From: Agmasoma carcini (nom. nud.) | Taxonomy: Eukaryota; Microsporidia; Thelohaniidae | Reading direction: 5' to 3' | Length of the DNA stretch: 64,000 bases | Assembly (NCBI GenBank): GCA_029232285.1 | Contig: JAOXFI010000047.1 | Span: 1 to 64,000 of the forward strand | Shown here: one piece after another, positions 10,190 through 19,010 of the stretch | Layout: every line of letters starts with the position of its first letter | Position numbering within the stretch: the first letter of the stretch is position 1 | Position numbers and translations under genes: made by a program | Notes under the pieces: generated by a model | The model's input: the letters and a program-made list of their open reading frames with translations, nothing else | Told to the model about the DNA's origin: nothing | Database searches by the model: none

Positions 10190-10650
10190 ACAGTTTTAAA
10201 ATTAGACAAAAAGTTGTTGTTTGATGGTATATATTATTAAAGGTTCTTTTGATATCTTTAATGATTTATATCCCAAAAACATAGATTGCTAAATAATTAA
10301 GCCTTGTATTATTAGATGAAACTGTTAAATTTGATATGTAGAAAACATATATTTTGGGTTGTCTGAGTGAAGAAAACACAGAAGAATTAACAGCAACACA
10401 TATTCGGATTATTATACTCAGATAGTGATCAAAAAATCAATAAATAGCGTATAAATAAATAATTTTATATCCTATATAACCCCCATCATGGTAATGATCC
10501 TAAGCATACATATATGTTAGCAACCAATCTTTTAATTTTATAAACATTAATGTACCAGATAAACCATTACAAAGTCTTTATCTAATACATATAGAGTATA
10601 TTTGAAGCAAAAATTAAGGAATATGGTATTTGACGATAAAAGGGTTTTTA
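10190..10650 (+). pseudogene. Second Tc1/mariner relic in tandem
   Basis: Contains HHGNDPKHTYMLAT starting at 10484, the clear equivalent of the QHDNDPKHTS catalytic block of Tc1-like transposases. It is followed by a degraded NINVPDKP segment and KQKLRNMVFD (about 10608-10637), matching the region after SPDLNPIENLW. The frame is repeatedly broken. It lies 190 bp after another relic in the same orientation, which suggests repeated insertion into the same region. Confidence 0.7.
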
Positions 10651-10869
10651 TATTAAAATAAGCTTGATGTGGTTGGAATTTGTCAGATAACTCTTAAAAA
10701 TTTGGTTGTTTTTCGTATGATAGAATGTAGGAAGTATTGTGGTAAAAATTGACAAGTTTAATATAAATCTTTACTTAATTATTTCTTATACATATTCCTT
10801 GGGATGTCAGGTTTTCCAATACTCTTCAAAGAGTTCAGACCCCTAAATGGTGCAGAGTGTTAACGTTGG

Positions 10870-11400
10870 AAACAACGGCTAATTGGGCTATAACAGGTTA
10901 GGGGCTAAAGCAGGATTGTGGGGGATACGGATAACCTTTTTCACACTGGGAAACTGGTTTGCAGTCGATATACAGAAACATCTTCTCCGTTGGCAGGGAA
11001 GTGGCATTTCGGGGTTTCGAAGATATAAACTGGTTGGTGTACATAATACCACTAAGCCCAGTTACAACCGCATTCTATAGTTTGGTGTCTTTAAAGTCTT
11101 ACACTGTCACAATCTAAGATGGTTTAAGATAACATGATAATCAAGTTTTTCTACTGCTTTTTAACAAAGCATGAATAATGTATGCTTATTATCTCCTGCT
11201 CTCCGTCCCTTTACATTCCATTTTATTATAGTTGTTTGATAGGAGTTTTTACTTGCTATTTCGGCTTTTCTCCTATGATAAGTTTATTGATAATTAAGAT
11301 TCTTTGTGAAAAACGTGAATATTAGCGGAGAGGTTTCCAATCGATACTATTTTGTGTGTTTATGTTTCCTTTTTTCATACTTTTGCAAGAGCAAGCATAT
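10870..11400 (+). repeat. Dispersed repeat B, copy 3 (first of a tandem pair)
   Basis: This copy and the next (11428-11970) align along almost their whole length of about 530 bp. Shared blocks include CTAATTGGGCTATAACAG, GATATACAGA(A/T)ACATCTTC, ACCATCTAAGATG-like, TTTTTACTTGCT, AAAACGTGAATAT, GAGGTTTCCAAT and GAGCAAGCATAT-like ends. An open frame at 10883-11080 exists in this copy only and is not preserved in the others, so it is unlikely to be a gene. Confidence 0.75.
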
Positions 11401-11427
11401 TTGACAGATAATCCTTTTATTATTATT

Positions 11428-11970
11428 AAAAACAAAGACTAATTGGGCTATAACAGTTTAGTATTTACCATGGACTAAAACACGGCGAGACTATATAAAT
11501 AATCTTGTTCATTCTAAGAAACTGTTTTGCGCCCGATATACAGATACATCTTCTTCATTATCAGGGAAAACCCACTTCTTGAATATATAAGCTGTTGGTT
11601 TGCGCAATAACACCAAGCCCAGATACAAACGCATCAGAATATGATTTTTAAAATCTTACTGTCACCATCTAAGATGACATGATAACCAAGTTTTTTCTAC
11701 TTCTTTTACCAAAGCACGAATAGTGTATAGTCATTATACCTGTTTCCACGTTCCTTTTACATTCTATTTTTATTATTGTTGTTTGATTAATGAGTTTTTA
11801 CTTGCTGGTTGGGCTTTTCTCATTCTGTAAGTTGATTGTTAATAAAGTTTCTTTGTAGAAAACGTGAATATGATCGAAGAGGTTTCCAATTGATACTACT
11901 TCGTCCGTTTGTGCTTTTTCATATTTTTGCCTGAACAAGCATATTAGATAAATAAACCTATTATTAAGAT
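11428..11970 (+). repeat. Dispersed repeat B, copy 4 (second of a tandem pair)
   Basis: Direct repeat of 10870-11400 with base changes and small indels. The two copies are separated by fewer than 30 bp, so this is a local tandem duplication of a dispersed repeat. It ends about 60 bp before the stop codon of the next gene. There is no coding frame. Confidence 0.75.
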
Positions 11971-12029
11971 ATTTAAACTACTTCAATTTGTAATTTTAAT
12001 ATAGGAAACATGTCATGAATAACTCATCC

Positions 12030-12398
12030 TCATTCATTGAGATATTCCTTTTCTTCTTCTTCAGCATCAACTAGGCCAAAATCTTCTAACATAAAGCCGT
12101 ATGATTTGAGGTTGTAATATTTAAATGCAAATGATATAGTTAAGTTATATTTATCCTTAAGAATACTTAAGCATTCAAAAATACATTCTTTACATTTCTC
12201 CGTTTCACCATCAAAGTCAAAATCTTTAAATTTTGCTAATATTTTCAATTTTCTATTGACTTCCATTTCACACCCTTTTCTGTTCCTAATTCTCTCCGAA
12301 TAAGATGTTCTTCGTACCTTCTCAGCATAGAAAGTTCTCCCATCTACTTTTACTTCAATGTATTCTTTTTCATTGCATGGCTTCTCTTTATGAATCAT
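12030..12398 (-). CDS. Hypothetical protein, 122 residues
   Basis: Not recognised. The protein is charged and soluble-looking, with KCKECIFECL (three cysteines) in the middle and an acidic C-terminus containing EEEEKE. It is divergently arranged with PNO1, sharing only 30 bp (12399-12428) as a promoter. The ATG at 12396-12398 follows an A/T run without a clear C-run. Reasons to believe it: balanced amino-acid composition compared with the Ile/Phe/Leu-rich chance frames here, and a tight position in a gene island. Confidence 0.55.
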   Translation of the reverse strand: MIHKEKPCNEKEYIEVKVDGRTFYAEKVRRTSYSERIRNRKGCEMEVNRKLKILAKFKDFDFDGETEKCKECIFECLSILKDKYNLTISFAFKYYNLKSYGFMLEDFGLVDAEEEEKEYLNE

Positions 12399-12428
12399 AA
12401 GAAAAATATTTTTTTAAAAAATTTTACC
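12399..12428. promoter_or_regulatory. Shared bidirectional start region, 30 bp
   Basis: An A/T tract of this length is all that separates the divergent ATGs of the 122-residue protein and PNO1. On the plus side it ends TTTTACC before the ATG, the C-run start motif. Promoter elements of both genes must sit here or inside the opposite coding region. Confidence 0.5.
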
Positions 12429-13013
12429 ATGTGCGACATTGAACAAGAACGATCTGTTCCAATACACCCCAAGAGAATCAGATTTTTTAAAGAAAACTGG
12501 CAAAATATATACACGCCAATTGTAGAATACGGTAAACTACAAGTCAGATTCAACGTGCGAGCAAAATCAGTCGATCTAAGAACATGTGAGCATACGAAAG
12601 ATGTTGTTTATATAAATCGATCTGAGCTCTTTATAAAAGCTTTAGAGTCCGGTTTTAAAGTTGAAGACTCCTTGGCCATTATGAGATTTCCTGATGTATA
12701 TTTAGATTCATTTAATATAACTGAAGTTAGAAAATTAAAAAATTCACATTTTTCTAGAGCTGTGGGTAGAATAATTGGTAGAAATGGGAAAATCAAGGAA
12801 AGTATAGAAAATTTTAGTAAATGTAGATTTTTGCTTAGTGATCAAAAGGTTACCTTACTTGGGTGTCCGGAAAATATTAAAATTGCAAGGGATGCTATAG
12901 GAAGACTTATCCAAGGATCAGAACCAACGTCCGTGTTTAATAGACTTAGAGTCATCTCAAACAAATTAAAAGATAAATACGGCTTTATAGAATCGATTCC
13001 TGATATAAAATAA
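12429..13013 (+). CDS. PNO1: Pno1/Dim2, KH-domain 40S assembly factor
   Basis: A 194-residue protein that partners Nob1 and helps Dim1-dependent 18S rRNA modification during late 40S maturation. Family-specific segments are FFKENWQNIYTPIVEY, RTCEHTKDV, GFKVEDSLAIMR and SRAVGRIIGRNGK (about residues 109-121), where the GxxGxxG loop belongs to the KH fold. The frame extends 13 codons upstream. I chose the ATG at 12429 because TTTTACC precedes it and because it clears the divergent neighbour. It is shorter than human PNO1 (252) through a reduced N-terminus. It converges on RPN11 with 14 bp between stop codons. Confidence 0.93.
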   Translation: MCDIEQERSVPIHPKRIRFFKENWQNIYTPIVEYGKLQVRFNVRAKSVDLRTCEHTKDVVYINRSELFIKALESGFKVEDSLAIMRFPDVYLDSFNITEVRKLKNSHFSRAVGRIIGRNGKIKESIENFSKCRFLLSDQKVTLLGCPENIKIARDAIGRLIQGSEPTSVFNRLRVISNKLKDKYGFIESIPDIK

Positions 13014-13027
13014 ACAAAATTCACTAT

Positions 13028-13888
13028 TTATTGAAAAATGTATTGATGTATACCAAGCAGCAAATTATTGATCACATCTTCAGCAATAATTTCGTTGCCT
13101 TTTCTGAGAAGGTGTTTTCGATGGTCAATCTCTCCAATTCTTCTTTTATCACCATCTTCTGTTAATGATTTATATTCTTCTTCAATCATTTTAAGATATT
13201 TTTCAACATTAATATTACAAGCTTCAAGTGGGGCTGGAATGAGATTATCAGTCCAATCCCTCCTATTCAAACTAGAAAGCATCTTAGTTTCACACATGTC
13301 CTTTGCGAATGTGATGTTTAGAGCATAGTATGATTTGTTGAGTCCGTGAACGAGAGAAACAAAGGTTGGTTTTTTAAGTGCTCCAATACATGAGGTTGTT
13401 ATTCTAGGATCACCCATCGTGATTTGAGAAATATTTCTGAAAGCATCGATAACGACATTACCTTTTACACTTTGAATAGGATCAACAACTACAGCAACTG
13501 CTCTTTTACATATTTGTTCGAAACTAGATTGTGTAGAAACATCAGTTGAGCTTAACCAACAACCAAAACCTGGATGTGAGTGATACCAACCAACGACGGT
13601 TTCTGATCTTCCTGTTAATTTAAGGATGTCCATCATCTTAGTCTGGAATACAGGGTCAACAGCCTCTACGGTAACACCAGTTCCTGATTGAGGCATAGCG
13701 AACACATCTATAACTTTGACATTGTAGTCATCAATGAATTCACCAAGCATAAGACCCATAACCTCTAAAGGTATTCCAGATCTACCATGCTTCATCATCT
13801 TAAGCAAAGCTAATGGTGATATATGTATTGTTTCTGAAGTGTCAGGGAGTGTAGATTGTGTATCAAATGAATAAAGGTTGTTCTCCAT
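13028..13888 (-). CDS. RPN11: Rpn11, 26S proteasome deubiquitinase
   Basis: The lid metalloprotease that removes ubiquitin chains as substrates enter the proteasome. The JAMM/MPN+ site is intact: Glu42 in LEVMGLMLG, then HSHPGFGCWLSSTDV with His103, His105 and Asp116, giving HxHx10D. The length of 286 residues is close to that of the family (about 306-310). The ATG is preceded by an A/T run and GTCC. It ends 14 bp from PNO1 in convergent orientation. Confidence 0.97.
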   Translation of the reverse strand: MENNLYSFDTQSTLPDTSETIHISPLALLKMMKHGRSGIPLEVMGLMLGEFIDDYNVKVIDVFAMPQSGTGVTVEAVDPVFQTKMMDILKLTGRSETVVGWYHSHPGFGCWLSSTDVSTQSSFEQICKRAVAVVVDPIQSVKGNVVIDAFRNISQITMGDPRITTSCIGALKKPTFVSLVHGLNKSYYALNITFAKDMCETKMLSSLNRRDWTDNLIPAPLEACNINVEKYLKMIEEEYKSLTEDGDKRRIGEIDHRKHLLRKGNEIIAEDVINNLLLGIHQYIFQ

Positions 13889-14067
13889 GGACTTAAAATT
13901 TTTTGTTTTATGATAACAAAGTTTATATTTTTAAAGAAATGAAATATTAAAAAACTGAAAATAACACATTATAAAGCTAAAAATCAAGCAAAAATGATTT
14001 AAAATATCCTAATATATAAAAAAAATGTAAAAACAAATTTTTAAAAAAAAGTGAATTTACAAAAAAA

Positions 14068-14140
14068 TACCCACCGCGGGGCTCGAACCCACGACCCCAA
14101 GATTAAGAGTCTTGTGCTCTACCGACTGAGCTAGGCGGGC
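14068..14140 (-). tRNA. tRNA-Lys (anticodon CTT)
   Basis: A 73-nt cloverleaf on the minus strand. The acceptor stem is GCCCGCC paired with GGTGGGT (two G-U pairs), the discriminator is A, the D-arm is TAGCTCAGTCGGTAGAGC, the anticodon loop is CTCTTAA with CTT, and the T-loop is GTTCGAGCC. Seven T residues follow at once, serving as a Pol III terminator. It is the downstream member of a pair with tRNA-Glu, 3 nt away. Confidence 0.96.
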
Positions 14141-14143
14141 TAA

Positions 14144-14215
14144 TTTCCCAACTGGGAATCGAACCCAGACCTTCAACGTGAGAGGCTAATATCCTAACCA
14201 TTGGACCATTGGGAA
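14144..14215 (-). tRNA. tRNA-Glu (anticodon CTC)
   Basis: A 72-nt cloverleaf on the minus strand. The acceptor is TTCCCAA/TTGGGAA (fully paired), the anticodon loop is CTCTCAC with CTC, and the T-arm contains GGGTTCGATTCCC. No oligo-T run follows before tRNA-Lys begins 3 nt later, so the two are probably made as one transcript. Confidence 0.95.
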
Positions 14216-14681
14216 CTGAAAATAATAAATTATTACTATATATATAGAATAATAAAATAATATTGTTTTGACTTATTTATAATGTTTTAATATATAAACA
14301 AATAAATAAAAACTATATTATAAAAGTGTCTTAAAAACTTTATTAAACTATATCATGAAATATTAATGAAAATCTTATTATAAATAATTAATCACTTTCG
14401 CTTATAGTAAAAAAATATTGGTAATTAACTTATATATTTATCATAAGGTAAAAATACCATTTTTGATAAGCAATGGATGTTGATCATATTTATTCAATAT
14501 ATAAATTTATGTGGGATCATTTTCTCTTTATTTTTATTTACAGTCCTTTAATTCTAAAATTCAAGTTAACTAACTATAAGAACGTTCAATATTTTCAAAT
14601 TAAAATTTCTTTTTCATAAATTTATTTGTCTAAAGAAATTTCCTTTTTTAAAATTTAAAAAAATTACTCTAAAAGTAAAAT
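14216..14681. other. Intergenic A+T-rich stretch
   Basis: About 465 bp between the tRNA pair and HSP70. Only A/T-rich sequence, with no gene or repeat recognised. Confidence 0.5.
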
Positions 14682-16445
14682 ATGTCATTTCTTAAGAAGT
14701 CCATAAAAGATCCAAATATACTTGGAATTGATCTTGGAACAACAAATTCTGTAGTTTCTATTATGAAAGACAAATATCCAATAATTTTGAAAAATGAGAA
14801 TGGCAATCCAACCACACCGTCCATCATAAATATAACCAATAAGGAAATAGTAGGTGAAGCTGCAAAGAATTTACTTGATAAGGATAGCAATAACACGCTA
14901 TTCGCAACAAAGAGGTTGATAGGAAGAAAGTTTAAGGAATTAGACCTACTGAACTACACAAAGACTTTACCATACAAAACTTACGAGCACTGCAATGGTG
15001 ATGTTTGGATTAAAACAGATTTTAGAAAGATTTCACCAGCAGCCGTTGGTGCTAAAATTCTAGATAAAATGAAAAAAATTGGAGAGAAATATCTTGGAAC
15101 TAAAGTAACCCGTGCTGTAGTGACAGTACCTGCCTATTTCAATGACTGTCAACGACAAGCAACAAAGGATGCAGGTAAAATTGCAGGCTTAGATGTTTTA
15201 CGTGTGATAAACGAGCCAACTGCAGCAGCACTCGCGTACGGTATCGATAAGAAAGAGCAAGGAAATATAGCGGTATATGATCTTGGTGGTGGCACATTTG
15301 ATGTTACTATTTTAGAGTTAGATAAAGACGTTTTTCACGTAAAATCTACGAACGGTCATACCTTTTTAGGTGGAGAAGATTTTGATAATGAATTTGTTAA
15401 TTTTTTGGTTAGAATGTATGAAAGTGAAGAGGGTTGTGACGTATCTAAACACCCAATGGCAATGAAGAAACTGAAAATAGCAGCAGAAAAGGCTAAAATA
15501 GAACTATCGAACAAGAGGCAAGTAAAAATTCAGATTGATGATATAATTGATGGGAAATCTTTTGATTTGGATGTGACAAGGGAGCAACTTGAGAATGTTG
15601 TTAAAAGGGTGGCTAATAAGACGATAGAACCCTGCGAATTAGCTTTGAAGGATGCTAAATTAAAGAAGAAGGATATTAAACATGTTATCTTGGTTGGGGG
15701 TATGACTAAGATGCCGCTTATCAGAAAATTAGTAGAAAATATTTTTGGTCAAAAGCCTTATACGAATATTGATCCTGATGAGGCTGTGGCTAAGGGTGCA
15801 GCAATACAAGGAGGTATTATTTCTGGTTCACTTAATAATTTACTGTTATTGGATGTGTGTCCATTGAGCCTAGGTATTGAAATCTTAGGAGGTTTATATA
15901 GTAAAATTGTTAATAGAAACACGACCATACCATTTAGAGAGACACAAAGGTTTTCTACTTCTGAAAATGACCAAGAAGAGGTAGATATTAATATTTATCA
16001 GGGTGAACGTGCATTGGTTAAAGATAATATGCTTCTTGGTAAGATCAAGCTTACAAATATTCCTAAAGCTAAAAAGGGCGTGCCAAAGATCGATGTAACA
16101 TTTGAAGCGGACTCTAACGGTATTATTCATGTAAATGCACAAGATGGAATAACGAAAGAGATGAGAAGTATTGAAATTGTCCCTTCAAGTGGCTTTACAG
16201 AAGACGAAATTAAAAAATTGATCAAAGAGGCAGAAAGCAGTCAAGTAGAAGATGAGAAGAAGAAGGAATGTGTAGAGTTCAGATTAGGAAACAAAGATTT
16301 GGTATCAAAACTGATCAACGATACCAAAAAAAAGAACAAATCAAATTTTAAAAAATTGATAAAGTTAGAAAATGACTTAAAAAAGGATGTTTTTGATATA
16401 AAAGAGGCGGAAAGGATAATCAACACGGTTGTTAGGGCCGAATGA
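14682..16445 (+). CDS. SSC1: Mitosomal Hsp70 (mtHsp70, DnaK-like)
   Basis: A chaperone of the relict mitochondrion, used for protein import and Fe-S cluster transfer. GIDLGTTNS (residues 15-23), a VYDLGGGTFDV phosphate loop, INEPTAAALAYG and LVGGMTKMP mark the ATPase domain. The substrate-binding domain has the mitochondrial/bacterial-type ERALVKDNMLLGK box rather than the cytosolic one. The C-terminus is short and has no EEVD, again against a cytosolic form. Only about ten residues precede the ATPase core, so any targeting presequence is minimal. At 587 residues it is shorter than typical mtHsp70 (about 650). Confidence 0.95.
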   Translation: MSFLKKSIKDPNILGIDLGTTNSVVSIMKDKYPIILKNENGNPTTPSIINITNKEIVGEAAKNLLDKDSNNTLFATKRLIGRKFKELDLLNYTKTLPYKTYEHCNGDVWIKTDFRKISPAAVGAKILDKMKKIGEKYLGTKVTRAVVTVPAYFNDCQRQATKDAGKIAGLDVLRVINEPTAAALAYGIDKKEQGNIAVYDLGGGTFDVTILELDKDVFHVKSTNGHTFLGGEDFDNEFVNFLVRMYESEEGCDVSKHPMAMKKLKIAAEKAKIELSNKRQVKIQIDDIIDGKSFDLDVTREQLENVVKRVANKTIEPCELALKDAKLKKKDIKHVILVGGMTKMPLIRKLVENIFGQKPYTNIDPDEAVAKGAAIQGGIISGSLNNLLLLDVCPLSLGIEILGGLYSKIVNRNTTIPFRETQRFSTSENDQEEVDINIYQGERALVKDNMLLGKIKLTNIPKAKKGVPKIDVTFEADSNGIIHVNAQDGITKEMRSIEIVPSSGFTEDEIKKLIKEAESSQVEDEKKKECVEFRLGNKDLVSKLINDTKKKNKSNFKKLIKLENDLKKDVFDIKEAERIINTVVRAE

Positions 16446-16821
16446 TCTAGAGACGGGTTTGATTTGTTAAGAATAAATTTTATTTTTGATTTGAGTAAAG
16501 TTTGTTGGTTTTATTAATAAATATTTTTATTTTTAAACTGTTATGGATTAAGACGATGTGATTAATTTTGTGTATAAGACGTTAAATAAAAAAAAATAGA
16601 GGAATTTTTCTTAAATTTATCAATTATTTACGTTGATTTTGGACTTATATGAAAATTTCAAGGTAAAAAATAAACATGATCAATCAATTTCACTAGATCT
16701 ATCGATAATAAACATAAACATTGTTATGTGATATCATACTCATAACACAACCATTATTTCAAAATAAAGGTTTGGTCTAATCAAATATTTTATCCTAAAA
16801 AATAAAAATATCGTAAAGTAT
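16446..16821. other. Intergenic stretch
   Basis: Between the convergent HSP70 and ARF-GAP genes. A/T-rich, with no gene, RNA or repeat recognised. Confidence 0.5.
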
Positions 16822-17538
16822 TTAATACCAATCGGATTCTCTGTATTTAACTGTGTATGTAGATGGACATTGCTGTTGTCGTTCTTGCTCTTTGTTCCCT
16901 CTTCGTAGTGCTGCAACTGCTTCATTGCTCTTATTGATCAAATTCTTTGTCTGTAAAATCACTTGACCTCCAATCTTAGTGCTATATTTAACTGTCTTTT
17001 CTTTGATTATTTTGGCATTAGCAGAAAACTTCGCTTTAAAGGAGGATAGAAGACTAGAAGCATCACTATAATTAATCTTTGGGGTGCTTTTGGACGCAGC
17101 ATGCTTCATATTTTGAACATAAGAGTATGTATATGAATCTCCGATACACTGTCTCCTTTTTTCAGCACATGACAGTTGAAACCCAGAATTTACTAGAATA
17201 GCATCCATCAGTAGCTTAGAGTACTTAATCACTTGATCTTCTCTGTATAGTGAACTGATATCACCAGATAAGCCATTTTCTTTAATATATTCTCTAAACT
17301 TTTGATTTCCTCCATAGACAAATGGCTGATAAGACTGCTCATTCCATTCATCCATACAAACACTCTTTATGAAGTCTAGATTGGTTCCTAGAGAACGATG
17401 TACTCCAGCACAGTCCAAACACATGAAGACACCATATTTGAGTGATGCCCATCGCGGATTCCTTGCTCTACAGTCAATACAAGTCTTGTTGCCAACTTCT
17501 TTTGACTTAACTTCTACTTCGTACTTGTAGTCTTTCAT
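16822..17538 (-). CDS. GCS1: ARF GTPase-activating protein
   Basis: Stimulates GTP hydrolysis on Arf and so controls COPI vesicle coats. The ArfGAP zinc finger is complete: Cys20, Cys23, Cys40 and Cys43 (CxxCx16CxxC) followed by AGVHRSLG, where Arg48 is the catalytic arginine finger. The central MKHAASKS and tail region, rich in Lys, Ser and Gln, is compatible with Gcs1/ArfGAP1-type proteins. The exact paralogue is uncertain, since only the GAP domain is diagnostic. A divergent short gene begins 77 bp upstream. Confidence 0.9.
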   Translation of the reverse strand: MKDYKYEVEVKSKEVGNKTCIDCRARNPRWASLKYGVFMCLDCAGVHRSLGTNLDFIKSVCMDEWNEQSYQPFVYGGNQKFREYIKENGLSGDISSLYREDQVIKYSKLLMDAILVNSGFQLSCAEKRRQCIGDSYTYSYVQNMKHAASKSTPKINYSDASSLLSSFKAKFSANAKIIKEKTVKYSTKIGGQVILQTKNLINKSNEAVAALRRGNKEQERQQQCPSTYTVKYRESDWY

Positions 17539-17615
17539 GGTGTTTATTTTTATAAATCTTTTTTTATTTGTAACGGAGCAAAATAAATTTAGTTGACCAT
17601 TTAAAAAAATATCAT

Positions 17616-17963
17616 ATGGACCAATTGGAAGTGCTAAGACTTATATTTAGAGAGAATGTGAGTGAAACAGGTGACTTGATGATTATTTACCACAATGGGA
17701 AGGAGTATATCATTAATAAAGAAGACTGTAGTGTTGTAGACCCTCAAATGGATGCAGAATCTGCTTATCACTATATTTACAAGATGGAAAACATAAAAGA
17801 GAGCAATGTCATGTCAGAACTTGTGTATAGTATTAATGATATGGACAGGATGACGTTTGATGATTTTATTAGTTGGAAGGAAGGACGAGCATCAAAGGAA
17901 GTGAAAAAGACGGGTGAGACTGGAAAGGAAATATGGCTTAGACTTAAAAATATTACAGAATAA
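17616..17963 (+). CDS. Hypothetical protein, 115 residues
   Basis: Not recognised. It is acidic and soluble-looking, with no membrane segment and no cysteine cluster. It lies divergent to the ARF-GAP gene (77 bp) and converges on the next gene with 12 bp between stops, a spacing typical of real genes in this window. The ATG follows an A/T run without an obvious C-run. Confidence 0.6.
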   Translation: MDQLEVLRLIFRENVSETGDLMIIYHNGKEYIINKEDCSVVDPQMDAESAYHYIYKMENIKESNVMSELVYSINDMDRMTFDDFISWKEGRASKEVKKTGETGKEIWLRLKNITE

Positions 17964-17975
17964 ATCAATTGATAT

Positions 17976-18401
17976 TTATTCACCTATTTCTTCTGTTTCA
18001 AAGATCAATTCTCTAAAAAGATTTGAAAGGCCGTTAGTTGATTTTTTATTGGAGTTTGTGTATGGAATATGAAATGGCAGTTTAAAACCTATTTTAGATC
18101 TGGCCATGAGACTCATGTTGAGTTTTAACTTTTTTGAATTTTCTTTTGATTTTTTCAAAGAGGAGGTGGGTACGCTGGATAGGACTTGAGGTCTATCGAA
18201 ATCATGGCTATATTTCACATTGTTGAGAAAGCTAAATGAAAAAGTAGAAATGATTGGGATGTTCTTGTTTTCTGACTGTTTTAGATGGTCTTCAATGCCT
18301 TTAACATTCCTACACAGACTTTCATATGATTTAAGTATTTCCTTTAATACCTCATTTTCCATATTTATGCATAATATATTTTTTATATGTTTCTTTAGCA
18401 T
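17976..18401 (-). CDS. Hypothetical protein, 141 residues (or 128)
   Basis: Not recognised. The N-terminus has a short helical segment (MENEVLKEILKSYESL), followed by a Ser/Lys-rich middle and a hydrophobic-basic stretch. A second ATG at codon 14 (18360-18362) may be the true start, since residues 1-13 look like translated leader. The C-terminus is Glu-rich. Confidence 0.55.
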   Translation of the reverse strand: MLKKHIKNILCINMENEVLKEILKSYESLCRNVKGIEDHLKQSENKNIPIISTFSFSFLNNVKYSHDFDRPQVLSSVPTSSLKKSKENSKKLKLNMSLMARSKIGFKLPFHIPYTNSNKKSTNGLSNLFRELIFETEEIGE

Positions 18402-19010
18402 AAATATTATAAACTTTTTTCTTGTATTTATGTATATTCGTGTAAAAATAATAATTATATCATAATTATATGATTAGATAGTATTTTATGTGAACTTGTA
18501 GTTATAAATTACTATTATGGCTTTTAAATTAGAAATAGAGGGTTTAAATATTAAAACATACCACGCGCTTACGTTTATCTTTCAAATCAATAAATATATT
18601 TGGTTAAGATAAATAATAGATATACTTATAAATAAATAAAAATGACCTTTTTCGATAACAAACCTATTGTTCTAATGGTTATTACAGTTCGTGTAACACA
18701 TCTCGTATCGAATTTTTACTTCATATCACCAGAAGTTTGTTATTTTTATGGTATAAAATTTATCAAATAATTTCAGTCACCAACTGTTATTAATATCAGT
18801 AAATGATCTTAGTTTTGATTTTTTTGGCTTTAAATGATTACAAACTTGGTTTTAATCAAAACGCATAGGTTAATTATTGCGTAAATCATTGTTTAACCTA
18901 TTTTCAACTCTTTTCTCCAAATTTTTATATATTTAACGTTTAAAATTTTGATTACCACCAACAAACTAAAATTATTTTTATTTTTTCATTTACAAAAAAC
19001 TTTCGTCCAT
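18402..19010. other. Intergenic stretch
   Basis: About 600 bp between divergent genes. It includes a non-ATG upstream extension of the BRN1 frame. No other feature was recognised. Confidence 0.45.

Noticed and set aside
10883..11080. 65-codon frame inside repeat B
   Set aside because: Not preserved in the other four copies of the repeat.
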